A stretch of DNA of 64,000 nucleotides from Bacteroidales bacterium (GTDB lineage Bacteria; Bacteroidota; Bacteroidia; Bacteroidales; WCHB1-69), in assembly GCA_017438945.1 (NCBI GenBank), contig JAFRUI010000018.1, positions 80,049-144,048 of the forward strand, given 5' to 3'. The notes under the pieces are model-generated. The model was not told where the DNA came from and made no database searches. It was given only the letters and a program-made list of their open reading frames with translations. The translations under genes were made by a program, and so were the position numbers. Shown here piece after piece: positions 1 to 9,360 of the stretch (positions within the stretch are counted from its first letter, which is position 1; every line of letters begins with the position of its first letter).

Positions 1-178
1 GATTGTCGATATCACGCTCCAGATAGTGCATGTCCGCATGGTAGGCGTTATCAATCGAGTGCCGGAACTCTGCCTCCGCCTCCGAAAGCACCCGGGCACG
101 CGCAATGCCACAGTCTTGGAATCCGACTTTCGTCGCCCACGACTTAATTCGCTGTGAACTAATGGTTTCCGAAGACAT
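1..178 (-). CDS. queG: Epoxyqueuosine reductase QueG, N-terminal fragment
   Basis: The first 59 residues of a protein are encoded on the minus strand, starting at the ATG at 176-178 and running off the window edge. They read like the start of QueG: a helix followed by GFQDCGIARA (residues 19-28), then an acidic linker and YHADMHYLERD. QueG is the cytoplasmic cobalamin and iron-sulfur enzyme that reduces epoxyqueuosine to queuosine in tRNA, the last step of the pathway. The catalytic and cluster regions lie outside the window. The start is only 2 nt after the stop of the upstream DUF4292 gene, so the two are probably co-transcribed. Assignment rests on the N-terminal motif alone. Another queuosine-pathway gene, queE, lies near 58 kb and is not clustered with it. 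Confidence 0.8.
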   Translation of the reverse strand, partial: MSSETISSQRIKSWATKVGFQDCGIARARVLSEAEAEFRHSIDNAYHADMHYLERDIDN

Positions 179-180
179 AT

Positions 181-795
181 TTACAGAGTTATCCGCTCGA
201 ATTTTTCCGGAATCTTGATGCTGGTGACTCCCGGCACGTTCAATCGGATGACCTTGATCTTGCCATTTATCTCCATCACGCGGTTCAACTCCTTGAAAAC
301 AAACTCTGTAAAGAATGAACTCGTGCTATCCACCGGGGTAAACGCAGAATACTCGAACGAGAGTTTCTTCCCTTGTGGCAACTTTTCTGTTTCGCCATTA
401 AAAAGTGCTTGAACTGTCTGAAAATCAAAGTCAAACGACAAATATTTGTTGATAGGAGCGTATGTGTCGCAAAAATACTGCTGGGTCAGCTTATTGACAT
501 ACTTAACGCTGTCGGGAGTGAATACCGCCCGCATAATCTCAACGCTGAAAGCATGGATATTCAAATAGAGAATACTGTCGGTACGGTTGACCATATAGAA
601 ATTGCAGGTCCGCGTTCCGCCCGTGTCTGTGATGTCGGCCTTGCCACGGTAGGTAATCCAATCATAGCCGGAGGCCATGGGAAGGACAACGGTGTCGGCA
701 GGAACAGCCAAACTGTCAGCATCTTGCGCTTTCATGCTCCCACACAAAAGGAAAGCCACAGCAAAAAGAGACACTATGTGAAAAAGATTTTTCAT
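181..795 (-). CDS. DUF4292 family exported protein (LolB-like fold suspected)
   Basis: The protein is about 204 residues from the ATG at 795; an upstream in-frame ATG at 810 is possible, but the codons between the two supply GGAGAAGA as a ribosome site for 795. The N-terminus is a signal peptide (charged start, hydrophobic core, cleavage near SMKAQ). The body has the pattern of the Bacteroidota family DUF4292: YRGKADI, a NFYMVNRTDSILYLNI block, then MRAVFTPDSVKYVNKLTQQYF and a phenylalanine/aspartate-rich stretch. DUF4292 proteins are envelope proteins thought to resemble LolB/LolA-like lipoprotein carriers; no lipobox cysteine is evident here, so a periplasmic location is inferred. The gene lies directly upstream of queG, and a CAAAGTTA box (TAACTTTG on the coding strand) at 836-843 is its likely promoter. 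Confidence 0.75.
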   Translation of the reverse strand: MKNLFHIVSLFAVAFLLCGSMKAQDADSLAVPADTVVLPMASGYDWITYRGKADITDTGGTRTCNFYMVNRTDSILYLNIHAFSVEIMRAVFTPDSVKYVNKLTQQYFCDTYAPINKYLSFDFDFQTVQALFNGETEKLPQGKKLSFEYSAFTPVDSTSSFFTEFVFKELNRVMEINGKIKVIRLNVPGVTSIKIPEKFERITL

Positions 796-835
796 TTTCT
801 TCTCCGTCATTTTTATATTGACACCGTCCGGGCGA

Positions 836-843
836 CAAAGTTA
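836..843 (-). promoter_or_regulatory. Bacteroidota -7 box for the DUF4292-queG unit
   Basis: Reads TAACTTTG on the minus strand, matching the TAnnTTTG -7 consensus of the Bacteroidota housekeeping sigma factor, 41 nt upstream of the chosen start. No clear -33 TTTG was located. Confidence 0.5.
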
Positions 844-861
844 TAACAGCAACACAAGGTG

Positions 862-1155
862 TCAAGAATCTTTTTTTTCAGACATCAGGTCGCGGCGGTT
901 CTGACCTATGTATTTGAAATACAGGAAGAGGTCGAACGACACAATCAACAGATTGAACAGATACAAATAAACGACCCAATCATAATTGTAGAAGACCTTG
1001 TGCAGGATTCCGAAAACATAGCCCAAAATAATGATGGACATGAAGACAGGGCTTTTACCAAGAACCACTTTAGTCCGCAAGGCTTTTACGATGGAAAAGG
1101 GCCAGCTGCAAGCGAAGCACAACAGCATCAATATCTCAAAAACGCTGACATTCAT
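862..1155 (-). CDS. Small three-helix membrane protein, PQ-loop/SemiSWEET-like
   Basis: I start this at the ATG at 1155 (97 residues, MNVSVFEILM...); the reading frame is open 27 codons further upstream, but that stretch is poorly conserved-looking. Three hydrophobic segments can be seen at roughly residues 5-22, 36-54 and 62-85, with a basic C-terminus. The first helix ends in SWPFSIVKALRTK, and GKSPVFM precedes the second, an arrangement resembling the PQ-loop (SemiSWEET-type) small-molecule transporters, which work as oligomers of three-helix units. The exact PQ dipeptide is not present, so the family call is tentative and no substrate can be named. It is transcribed in the same direction as the downstream DUF4292 gene, 66 nt away, but that gene has its own promoter box. 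Confidence 0.55.
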   Translation of the reverse strand: MNVSVFEILMLLCFACSWPFSIVKALRTKVVLGKSPVFMSIIILGYVFGILHKVFYNYDWVVYLYLFNLLIVSFDLFLYFKYIGQNRRDLMSEKKDS

Positions 1156-1282
1156 TGTTTTATACTGATTTTTCGATGTAAAATAAAACAGCGCGAAGAT
1201 ACATTTTTTTGCTGTTGACCGCTCTTTGTCATACATTCTTCATACTGAATTCCTAAAAAGTACGTTTGTATCAAAATCTTTG

Positions 1283-1290
1283 TATTTTTG
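1283..1290 (+). promoter_or_regulatory. Bacteroidota -7 box upstream of the glycosyltransferase
   Basis: TATTTTTG, fitting TAnnTTTG, in an AT-rich gap about 100 nt before the start at 1393. It implies an untranslated leader of roughly 95 nt. Confidence 0.5.
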
Positions 1291-1392
1291 CCGACTTTTT
1301 ATTTTTAAACCCAAATTTTGAAATTAACATTTTTATATACTTGTAAATCAGATAATTATTAATCTTAAAAAATCTTAAAACAATATAGCATT

Positions 1393-2529
1393 ATGAAAAT
1401 ATTATTTGTCATCGACGCCTATTTCACGAACAATAACGGCACCAGCATCTCGGCGCAACGGTTTGCGGACGAACTTCGCAAACGCGGTCACGAGGTACGG
1501 ATTCTGACCTCCAGCGACGAAAGCCACGAGAACGTTTACAGTATGCCCAAGTTGAAAATCCCCTTCTTTCAAGTGTTGATCGAGAAACATGGCTTCCAAT
1601 TCGCCAAATGCAAGAAAAAAATCATCAAGGAGGCAGTCCAATGGGCAGACATTGTGCACTGTTTCATGCCGTTCATGCTGGAAAACAAAACCAAAAAAAT
1701 CGCCGACAAAATGGGCAAACCCTCAACATCCGCATTCCATGTGCAAGCTGAAAACATCACTTCCAGCTTCGGATTGGGGAAAGTGACATGGGTAAACGAT
1801 ATGATTTACAAGATATTCCGGAATGTAACGTACAACCACTACACGCATATTCACACACCGTCGCAATTCATGGCTAGTGAGATAGAGCGGCGTGGGTACA
1901 CTGCCAAAATCCATGCTATCTCCAACGGCATCCAGTCGGATTTCACTTGGACGAAGCGGCCTAAAGACCCCTTGTTTGCGGACAAAATCCTCATCATGAT
2001 GGTCGGACGGCTGGCCGGTGAAAAACGCCAGGACATCATCATCAATGCGTTGCAATATTCCAAATACGGCGACAAAATCCAGCTGGTTTTCGCCGGAAAA
2101 GGTCCGAAATTCAAACAATATTACAAATTAGGACAGACACTGGAGAACCCACCCATCTTCACGTATCTTCCTAAAGAAAAACTAATCAATCTGCTGGCAC
2201 AGTGCGACCTGTACGTACACGCATCCGACATGGAGTCAGAGGCCATCTCCTGCATTGAGGCTTTCGCCACTGGATTGGTGCCGGTCATCTCCAACAGTTC
2301 TCTTTCCGCCACCAAGCAGTTCGCCCTTGACGAACGCAGTCTGTTCAAAGCCGGCGACCCCAAAGACCTCGCCCGCGCCATAGACTACTGGCTCGACAAT
2401 CCTGAAGAGAAACAACGAATGGAGAAGATATATTCCGAATCTGCCGCAAAGTACAACATCGACAATTCCATCACCCAGTTTGAAGAAATGCTGAAAGAGG
2501 CCATCGAAGATCATGAAAAATCAAAATAA
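1393..2529 (+). CDS. GT4 family glycosyltransferase
   Basis: The 378-residue cytosolic or membrane-associated protein has the two Rossmann halves of a GT-B retaining glycosyltransferase. The N-terminal half opens with MKILFVIDAYFTNNNGTSIS (glycine loop) and a DELRKRGHEV helix. The C-terminal half has MVGRLAGEKRQD (about residues 203-214), FAGKGP, and the donor-binding E-x7-E element SEAISCIEAFATG (about 283-295) with acidic residues. This matches family 4, which transfers sugars from nucleotide donors to lipids or glycans. The acceptor cannot be told from sequence. Its 3' end overlaps the following esterase gene by 17 nt, so translation of the two is probably coupled and they may act on the same glycan or lipid. 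Confidence 0.85.
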   Translation: MKILFVIDAYFTNNNGTSISAQRFADELRKRGHEVRILTSSDESHENVYSMPKLKIPFFQVLIEKHGFQFAKCKKKIIKEAVQWADIVHCFMPFMLENKTKKIADKMGKPSTSAFHVQAENITSSFGLGKVTWVNDMIYKIFRNVTYNHYTHIHTPSQFMASEIERRGYTAKIHAISNGIQSDFTWTKRPKDPLFADKILIMMVGRLAGEKRQDIIINALQYSKYGDKIQLVFAGKGPKFKQYYKLGQTLENPPIFTYLPKEKLINLLAQCDLYVHASDMESEAISCIEAFATGLVPVISNSSLSATKQFALDERSLFKAGDPKDLARAIDYWLDNPEEKQRMEKIYSESAAKYNIDNSITQFEEMLKEAIEDHEKSK

Positions 2530-3652
2530 AATGCCAATTTGCATATTTATTATCCTGTTAATACTGTCTCTGACCTGTGGGAACGCCCAAGAACCGCCTC
2601 GCGACACCATTCTACTGCACCCGGACAGATCCGTAACTTTTCAGTACAAGAACCCCGATGTGAAATCGGTCAAAGTCTATTGTGACTGCAAACTGCGGAA
2701 GGAAACGCTGACTATGCGGCGCGAGAACTACCATTCGGCAAAAATGTCCAAGGACAGTTCCGGTATCTGGACATACACCACGCCGCCGCTGCCTTCGGAG
2801 GTTTACACCTATCATTTCGGGAGTGACACGCGACGTTTCCCCGACCCTAACAACCCTGATTCTATCCGTGTGCAGAGCAAAAAGATGAGTGTCTTCATCC
2901 TCAACGGCACGCCTCAAACCGATCTCTATGTGTGCAACCCGATGCATGGAAGGATGGATACACTGGTATTCCAAAGCGCTAACGAGGAGAAGCCCAGACG
3001 AGTCATCGTTTACACCCCGCCACACTATTCGGAAAGCATTTCTTACCCCGTTCTCTATCTACTTCACGGGCTCAACGGCAACGAAACAGCGTGGAATGAC
3101 CGGGGGAGAGCTGCGCAGATACTTGACAATCTGATTATTCAAAAGAAAGCAAAGCCCATGATTTTGGTCATGCCGGATGCCAACCCCGTATGCCTGATAT
3201 CACAAAAAGAGGAGGTCGGTTTGTTCAAGAACATTTTGCTCTACCATACTTGGAACAAGATGGAGTTCGAAAAATGCTACCCCGAAATCGACTCATTCCT
3301 GAGCGAACGATACTCTTTTTCCGCACGTCCGGGCCACTGTGCTGTGGCAGGTCTTTCCGCCGGCGCGAAACAATCCGCCAACCTCGCCAACCTCTACGAC
3401 AGCACCTTCTCGTCCATCGGGATGTTCTCACCGGTAGTCGGGAAAAAACAGCTGCCGCAGAGCACTTTCTCCCAATACTGGATCAGTGGCGGCACTTGCG
3501 ACCTCTTCCATTTCCGCATCAACAAGTTCTGCAAGAAAATGCAGCGCAAGCACGTCCCTTACACGATGTACAGCTCCGCAGGCGGCCACACCTGGCGGAA
3601 CTGGCGGGTCTATTTCTCGGAGTATGTGCAGACGTTGTTTTGGCGGGACTGA
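2513..3652 (+). CDS. Secreted CE1-type esterase with N-terminal E-set domain
   Basis: This 379-residue protein has a signal peptide (cleavage near GNAQ, residue 26), an N-terminal beta domain of about 110 residues like the E-set (glycogen-binding-like) domain, and a putative-esterase (PF00756) alpha/beta hydrolase domain. The oxyanion-side motif is LLHGLNGNE. The nucleophile elbow is GLSAG with Ser282. Asp330 (in SGGTCDLFH) and His359 (in GGHTWRNW) complete a plausible triad. Members remove feruloyl or acetyl groups from plant polysaccharides or act on other esters in the periplasm or at the surface; the substrate here is unknown. It overlaps the preceding glycosyltransferase gene. Its TGA stop is the first TGA of the GACGATGA array that follows. 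Confidence 0.85.
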   Translation: MKNQNKMPICIFIILLILSLTCGNAQEPPRDTILLHPDRSVTFQYKNPDVKSVKVYCDCKLRKETLTMRRENYHSAKMSKDSSGIWTYTTPPLPSEVYTYHFGSDTRRFPDPNNPDSIRVQSKKMSVFILNGTPQTDLYVCNPMHGRMDTLVFQSANEEKPRRVIVYTPPHYSESISYPVLYLLHGLNGNETAWNDRGRAAQILDNLIIQKKAKPMILVMPDANPVCLISQKEEVGLFKNILLYHTWNKMEFEKCYPEIDSFLSERYSFSARPGHCAVAGLSAGAKQSANLANLYDSTFSSIGMFSPVVGKKQLPQSTFSQYWISGGTCDLFHFRINKFCKKMQRKHVPYTMYSSAGGHTWRNWRVYFSEYVQTLFWRD

Positions 3653-3722
3653 CGATGAGACGATGAGACGATGAGACGATGAGACGATGAGACGATGAGA
3701 CGATGAAACGATGAAACGATGA
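3651..3722 (+). repeat. Nine 8-bp tandem copies of GACGATGA (last two AACGATGA)
   Basis: Direct 8-bp repeat filling most of the gap between the esterase and the PCMD gene. The esterase stop codon (3650-3652) merges with copy 1, and the ATG of the next gene (3729) lies just after the degenerating last copies. Because the period is not a multiple of three, TGA occurs in all three sense frames within 24 nt. Confidence 0.97.
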
Positions 3723-3728
3723 AAAAAG

Positions 3729-4757
3729 ATGAATATGGGACATAGAAGGTTGTGGCTCGTGATGACGGGCTTAATTATCCATTATCAATTATCCATTATC
3801 AATTCCGTCGCTGCGCAGACGCAGATGGCGAACCGCGATTTCGAACAGTGGACGAGTGTCGGGAAGGGCGATGCCATGCCCAGGCAGTGGCACTCATACG
3901 GCGACGCGGACTGCCAGCTGAAGGGCATCTACTCGTGGGGCTGCGGTCCGATGACCAAGAACCACAGCAACCGCGTGTCGGGGCACACGGGCTACGGCTG
4001 CCAGATCCAATCGACCTCGCTCGCAGGCAATATCGTCAACGGGGTGCTCACCACGGGACAGATGCAGTTCGCCTCGACGGACAACAAGAACCCTGAGAAC
4101 TGCACCTACAGCGACAAGGACAACAAATGCGGGCACAAGGCCGCCATGGCTTTCACCGGCCGCCCCGACTCGGTCTATTTCTGGTGCAAATTCGATATGA
4201 AGAAGCCCTCCAACGTGGCCGTCGCGAAATTCCACCTCCACGGCAACATAGCGTACAGAGACATCTCGACGCACACTCCCGCCACAGCGCAAAAGGGCAA
4301 AATCGGCAACGCCTTCTGTGAATTCAGAGACCCCAACGACGGAAAATGGCACCAGTACAAGTTCGCCTTCACCTACTATGACGAACAGAACCGCGTGGTG
4401 AAGTCCGCCACGCGCACGCCTTCATATATCTTGGCCTGCTTCTCTACCAACAAGATCGCCAAAGGCGGACACTCAGGCGACAAATTGTCCATCGATGAGA
4501 TCGAGATGATATATAACAAACGGCTTTCCTATATATATATAAATGGTATAGCGCTTCCCAATTTCGACCCTGACCGTACCGAATACACATACAGCTGCAA
4601 CAGTGCTGTCACGCCTGCGGTCGAAGCCGGGGCACAGTCTCCTCATGCGCGGGTACGAACGGAACAACATGACCAAATCATCCGCATAATCGTGACCCAT
4701 GATGACGGGGAGAAGGTCTATACTATCACCCTTCAAGGGGCTGTGGCAGCAAAATAA
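3729..4757 (+). CDS. Exported PCMD-domain protein (putative carbohydrate metabolism domain)
   Basis: The 342-residue protein has an N-terminal signal peptide ending near SVAAQ and then MANRDFEQW, the usual opening of Bacteroidota PCMD proteins (PF13201), which pair with glycan-use or surface proteins. The middle holds a beta-sandwich-like region with G-rich turns and aromatic patches, including FHLHGNIAYRD. The end (about residues 270-340) resembles a short cadherin-like or Ig-type module (YIYINGIALPNFDPDRTEY). The function is unknown; a carbohydrate-binding or structural surface role is inferred from the family. The hydrophobic core of the signal peptide is encoded by a 14-bp tandem repeat (3773-3804), which is unusual. 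A second ATG at 3735 is an alternative start. Confidence 0.65.
   Translation: MNMGHRRLWLVMTGLIIHYQLSIINSVAAQTQMANRDFEQWTSVGKGDAMPRQWHSYGDADCQLKGIYSWGCGPMTKNHSNRVSGHTGYGCQIQSTSLAGNIVNGVLTTGQMQFASTDNKNPENCTYSDKDNKCGHKAAMAFTGRPDSVYFWCKFDMKKPSNVAVAKFHLHGNIAYRDISTHTPATAQKGKIGNAFCEFRDPNDGKWHQYKFAFTYYDEQNRVVKSATRTPSYILACFSTNKIAKGGHSGDKLSIDEIEMIYNKRLSYIYINGIALPNFDPDRTEYTYSCNSAVTPAVEAGAQSPHARVRTEQHDQIIRIIVTHDDGEKVYTITLQGAVAAK
3773..3804 (+). repeat. 14-bp repeat (AATTATCCATTATC x2) inside a signal-peptide coding region
   Basis: Two perfect 14-bp copies followed by AATT, encoding the IIHYQLSIIN segment of the PCMD protein signal peptide. Gain or loss of one copy would shift the reading frame. Confidence 0.9.
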
Positions 4758-4810
4758 ACATCTGTTGAAAAAAAATATTTCCCTCTATAATTGGCAATTA
4801 AAAAAAAGTG

Positions 4811-4818
4811 TATTTTTG
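4811..4818 (+). promoter_or_regulatory. -7 box of the rpsL operon
   Basis: TATTTTTG followed by GCAGCC. A TTGG lies 16 nt upstream (4791-4794) as a possible -33 element, though the spacing is short of the usual. Leader to rpsL is about 55 nt. Confidence 0.65.
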
Positions 4819-4879
4819 CAGCCCAAAAATTTAGTGTAAAAAGAACTTAAAATCAAAAAATTAAAAGGAAAAAAAGTTT

Positions 4880-5266
4880 ATGCCTACCATTCAACAATTA
4901 GTAAGAAAGGGAAGAAAAAGACTTACCGCTCAAAGTAAGTCAAAGGCTTTGGACGCATGCCCGCAGAGACGCGGTGTTTGCTTGAGAGTGTACACTACCA
5001 CGCCGAAAAAACCTAATTCAGCCATGCGTAAGGTGGCCAGAGTTAGAATGACCAACGGCAAAGAGGTGAACGCCTACATCCCCGGTGAAGGCCACAACCT
5101 GCAGGAGCACAGCATCGTGCTGGTACGCGGCGGTCGTGTGAAAGACCTCCCCGGTGTCCGTTATCACATCGTTCGCGGTGCCCTTGACTCCGCCGGCGTT
5201 GACGGCCGTCTGCAAGGACGCTCCAAATACGGTGCAAAACGTCCCAAAAAAGCCGCTGGTAAATAA
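4880..5266 (+). CDS. rpsL: 30S ribosomal protein S12
   Basis: A full-length 128-residue S12, a decoding-centre protein of the small ribosomal subunit. It has the invariant [10 protein letters not shown] loop with Lys43 and the [13 protein letters not shown] loop with Lys88; both lysines are the wild-type, streptomycin-sensitive residues. Asp89 is the position that RimO methylthiolates in many bacteria. The C-terminus [11 protein letters not shown] is canonical. It is the first gene of a str-type operon, with its own TAnnTTTG promoter and an A-rich sequence (AAAAGGAAAAAAAG) before the ATG. Confidence 0.98.
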   Translation: MPTIQQLVRKGRKRLTAQSKSKALDACPQRRGVCLRVYTTTPKKPNSAMRKVARVRMTNGKEVNAYIPGEGHNLQEHSIVLVRGGRVKDLPGVRYHIVRGALDSAGVDGRLQGRSKYGAKRPKKAAGK

Positions 5267-5346
5267 CAATTCCCTTAAAGTGTAAATTGAACGCCGCGAT
5301 TGGCGATTCAAGAGTAAATAACCAAAATTATTGAAGATACAAGAGT

Positions 5347-5814
5347 ATGAGAAATTCACATGCAAAGAAAAGGATCATTCTTCCGGATCCGAAATTCAAT
5401 GACGAACAGGTAACGAAATTCGTCAATAACATCATGTTGAAAGGCAAAAAGAACCTTGCTTTCGAAATCTTCTACGACGCTATCGACATCGTGAGCGAGA
5501 AGACCAAGGAAAACGGTCTCGAAGTGTGGAAGAAAGCCCTTGAAAACGTCACCCCGAGCGTGGAGGTCAAGAGCCGCCGCGTGGGTGGTACCACCCTCCC
5601 CGTCCCTGAGGAGATCAAACCGGGCAGAAAGCAGTCCGTAGGTATGAAAAACCTGATCACCTTCGCGCGCAAACGCCACGAGAAAACGATGGCCGACAAG
5701 CTCGCCCAGGAGATCATGGCTGCATATAAGAGTGAAGGCGCCGCTTTCAAGAAGAAAGAGGAGATTCACAGAATGGCAGAGGCCAACAAGGCATTCGCTC
5801 ACATGCGCATGTAG
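5347..5814 (+). CDS. rpsG: 30S ribosomal protein S7
   Basis: A 155-residue primary 16S rRNA-binding protein of the 30S head, where it initiates head assembly and contacts the E site. Diagnostic segments are [11 protein letters not shown] at the start, [14 protein letters not shown], and [16 protein letters not shown] in the middle. The C-terminal helix [20 protein letters not shown] is typical. It lies 80 nt downstream of rpsL and 54 nt upstream of fusA. Confidence 0.98.
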   Translation: MRNSHAKKRIILPDPKFNDEQVTKFVNNIMLKGKKNLAFEIFYDAIDIVSEKTKENGLEVWKKALENVTPSVEVKSRRVGGTTLPVPEEIKPGRKQSVGMKNLITFARKRHEKTMADKLAQEIMAAYKSEGAAFKKKEEIHRMAEANKAFAHMRM

Positions 5815-5868
5815 TCCGGCCACGCCACCCTCATTTTCATTTCACCTTACCGTACAGTTTTCGAGACG

Positions 5869-7962
<2,094 letters not shown>

Positions 7963-8014
7963 AGAATGAATGAACGATGAACATACTGATCACTAATCAC
8001 TGTTCACTGTTCAC
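7963..8014 (+). repeat. Short ATGA-type and TCACTGTTCAC-type repeats after fusA
   Basis: Directly after the fusA stop come GAATGAATGAACGATGAAC, then imperfect copies of TGATCACTAATCACTGTTCAC (7986-8014). The second type reappears on the coding strand in the gap between DUF4878 and ettA at 18.6 kb. Confidence 0.8.
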
Positions 8015-8088
8015 AAAAAAACAAACAAGCAAATGTAAACTGGCTACTGCCAATAAATAACGGTTAAACAATTAAACAATAAAGATAA

Positions 8089-8403
8089 ATGGCTCATAGA
8101 ATTAGAATCAAACTGAAATCATTCGACCACACGTTGGTTGACAAGTCTGCCGAGAAGATCGTCAAGACTGTGAACAGCGTGAAGGACGACAAAGTGGTGC
8201 TCGTTGGCCCTATTCCGCTTCCGACCCACAAGAAAATCTTCACCGTGAACCGCTCCACCTTCGTCAACAAGAAGTCAAGAGAGCAATTCCAGCTTTCCAC
8301 CTACAAGAGAATCCTGGACATTTACGGTACCACCACTCAGACCATCGACGCTTTGATGAAGCTGGAATTGCCCAGCGGCGTTGACGTTGAAATCAAAGTC
8401 TGA
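8089..8403 (+). CDS. rpsJ: 30S ribosomal protein S10 (NusE)
   Basis: The 104-residue protein opens [18 protein letters not shown] and has the loop [18 protein letters not shown] that reaches into the 30S head, ending [11 protein letters not shown], all typical of S10. Besides its ribosomal role, S10 binds NusB and NusG in antitermination. In most Bacteroidota, as far as I know, rpsJ follows fusA and is itself followed by rplC and the rest of the S10 operon. Here it is followed by a tRNA gene and an unrelated protein, so the ribosomal cluster is split at this point. Confidence 0.97.
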   Translation: MAHRIRIKLKSFDHTLVDKSAEKIVKTVNSVKDDKVVLVGPIPLPTHKKIFTVNRSTFVNKKSREQFQLSTYKRILDIYGTTTQTIDALMKLELPSGVDVEIKV

Positions 8404-8414
8404 AGTAGGACGAT

Positions 8415-8431
8415 AGCCTGATCATCAGGCT
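8415..8431 (+). terminator. Short perfect inverted repeat between rpsJ and tRNA-Ala
   Basis: AGCCTGAT-C-ATCAGGCT, able to form a 6-bp stem with a 5-nt loop. No long T-run follows, so it may be a weak terminator or a processing site ahead of the tRNA. Confidence 0.35.
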
Positions 8432-8437
8432 TACTTT

Positions 8438-8511
8438 GGGGCGTTAGCTCAGTTGGCTAGAGCGTTTGACTGGCAGTCAAGAGGTCGTGAGTTCGATTCT
8501 CATACGCTCCA
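8438..8511 (+). tRNA. tRNA-Ala (anticodon GGC)
   Basis: The 74-nt sequence folds into a full cloverleaf: acceptor GGGGCGT with ACGCTCC, D-arm GCTC...GAGC, anticodon stem TTTGA/TCAAG around the loop CTGGCAG (anticodon GGC), and T-loop TTCGATT. Discriminator base is A and CCA is not encoded. It lies 34 nt after rpsJ. Confidence 0.95.
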
Positions 8512-8560
8512 CTAATAGAAAACAGGGTTGTCCATAGGAAGTTCTGTTTTAATTCTTTCC

Positions 8561-9280
8561 ATGGCTTCAAAAAAGAAAAACACAGCACAAATCATCTCCT
8601 TGGATGCATTCGGGAGTGCCAAAGATTATTGGCTCTGCTGGATAAAGTCCCCGCTTTCGCATTTATCCTTCGCCACCAGTGTACAGAGGCATTTTGGATA
8701 TCCTTGTGCCTATATTGGGGATGTTGTGCTTGACGATGTTCATCCGGATCTGAAATTCCCCATGTATTTCACCACTTTCAACGTGGACTATGATGTTAAT
8801 CTGGTGATTCTGTCAAACCACACCACTGCCCCGACATCACTTTCTCTGGAACAGCAGAACCCGTTGTTTGGAGGACTGCTTTTTGCGGATGAATACTATC
8901 TTTTCAACAATCAAGGTCTTAATAAGATAAATTTCTCTTATCCGCAAGCCGACTACCTGCTTCTACTTTCAACTGACAAACAGGCGGACATCTCTGATTA
9001 TTCGGCATTACTGCCACAAATTCCCAATATCCAAGTGTTGTGTCAGAACACACCGCAAATGATAGCAGAAGGTCAGAAAAAGAGCAAACAGGTCTTGGAT
9101 TTCCTGCAATATCTTTTCTACGAATCCGAAGCTGCGGTGAAAGAATACCGCCAACGGAAACTATCCCAGAAACTGCATCATAAAATGTCAGTTGCCGAAG
9201 CCAACTACGGATACTTGAGATTCCCCGTTGAGGATAACAGAACGATTACCAGCAACTTATTAAGAAGAGAGGATTATTAG
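8561..9280 (+). CDS. Conserved Bacteroidota protein, IPExxxVDY-like (weak)
   Basis: I place the start at the ATG at 8561 (239 residues); the frame is open to a TTG at 8528, which is less likely. The segment FGSAKDYWLCWIKSPLSHLSF followed by a beta-rich region and YPQADYLLLLS recalls the small Bacteroidota family IPExxxVDY, whose members share a KDYRLCW motif, an IDD-type loop and a DYFL motif late in the domain. This protein is longer, with an extra basic C-terminal tail (YRQRKLSQKLHHKMSVAEANYGYLRF). No signal peptide or membrane segment is seen, so it is presumably cytoplasmic. The function of the family is unknown to me. It follows the tRNA-Ala by 49 nt. Confidence 0.5.
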   Translation: MASKKKNTAQIISLDAFGSAKDYWLCWIKSPLSHLSFATSVQRHFGYPCAYIGDVVLDDVHPDLKFPMYFTTFNVDYDVNLVILSNHTTAPTSLSLEQQNPLFGGLLFADEYYLFNNQGLNKINFSYPQADYLLLLSTDKQADISDYSALLPQIPNIQVLCQNTPQMIAEGQKKSKQVLDFLQYLFYESEAAVKEYRQRKLSQKLHHKMSVAEANYGYLRFPVEDNRTITSNLLRREDY

Positions 9281-9291
9281 ACCCCCATTTT

Positions 9292-9360
9292 TGACTTTTA
9301 CTTAGGACTTTGACTTAGGACTTAAGATTATGGGGTTCCATCATTCTTAATTCTTAATTC
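9292..9360. repeat. ACTTAGGACTT and TTCTTAATTC short repeats between convergent genes
   Basis: TTGACTTTTACTTAGGACT and its imperfect copies occupy 9291-9328, and TCATTCTTAATTCTTAATTC occupies 9340-9360. They separate the ends of the convergent unknown gene and cstA; no hairpin terminator is visible here. Confidence 0.75.

Noticed and set aside
3519..3743. A minus-strand frame with repeated IVSSSHRL peptides
   Set aside because: Same artefact: the antisense of the esterase end and the GACGATGA array.
8528..8560. TTG start for the gene after tRNA-Ala
   Set aside because: No ribosome site, and an ATG at 8561 is followed by a normal basic N-terminus.
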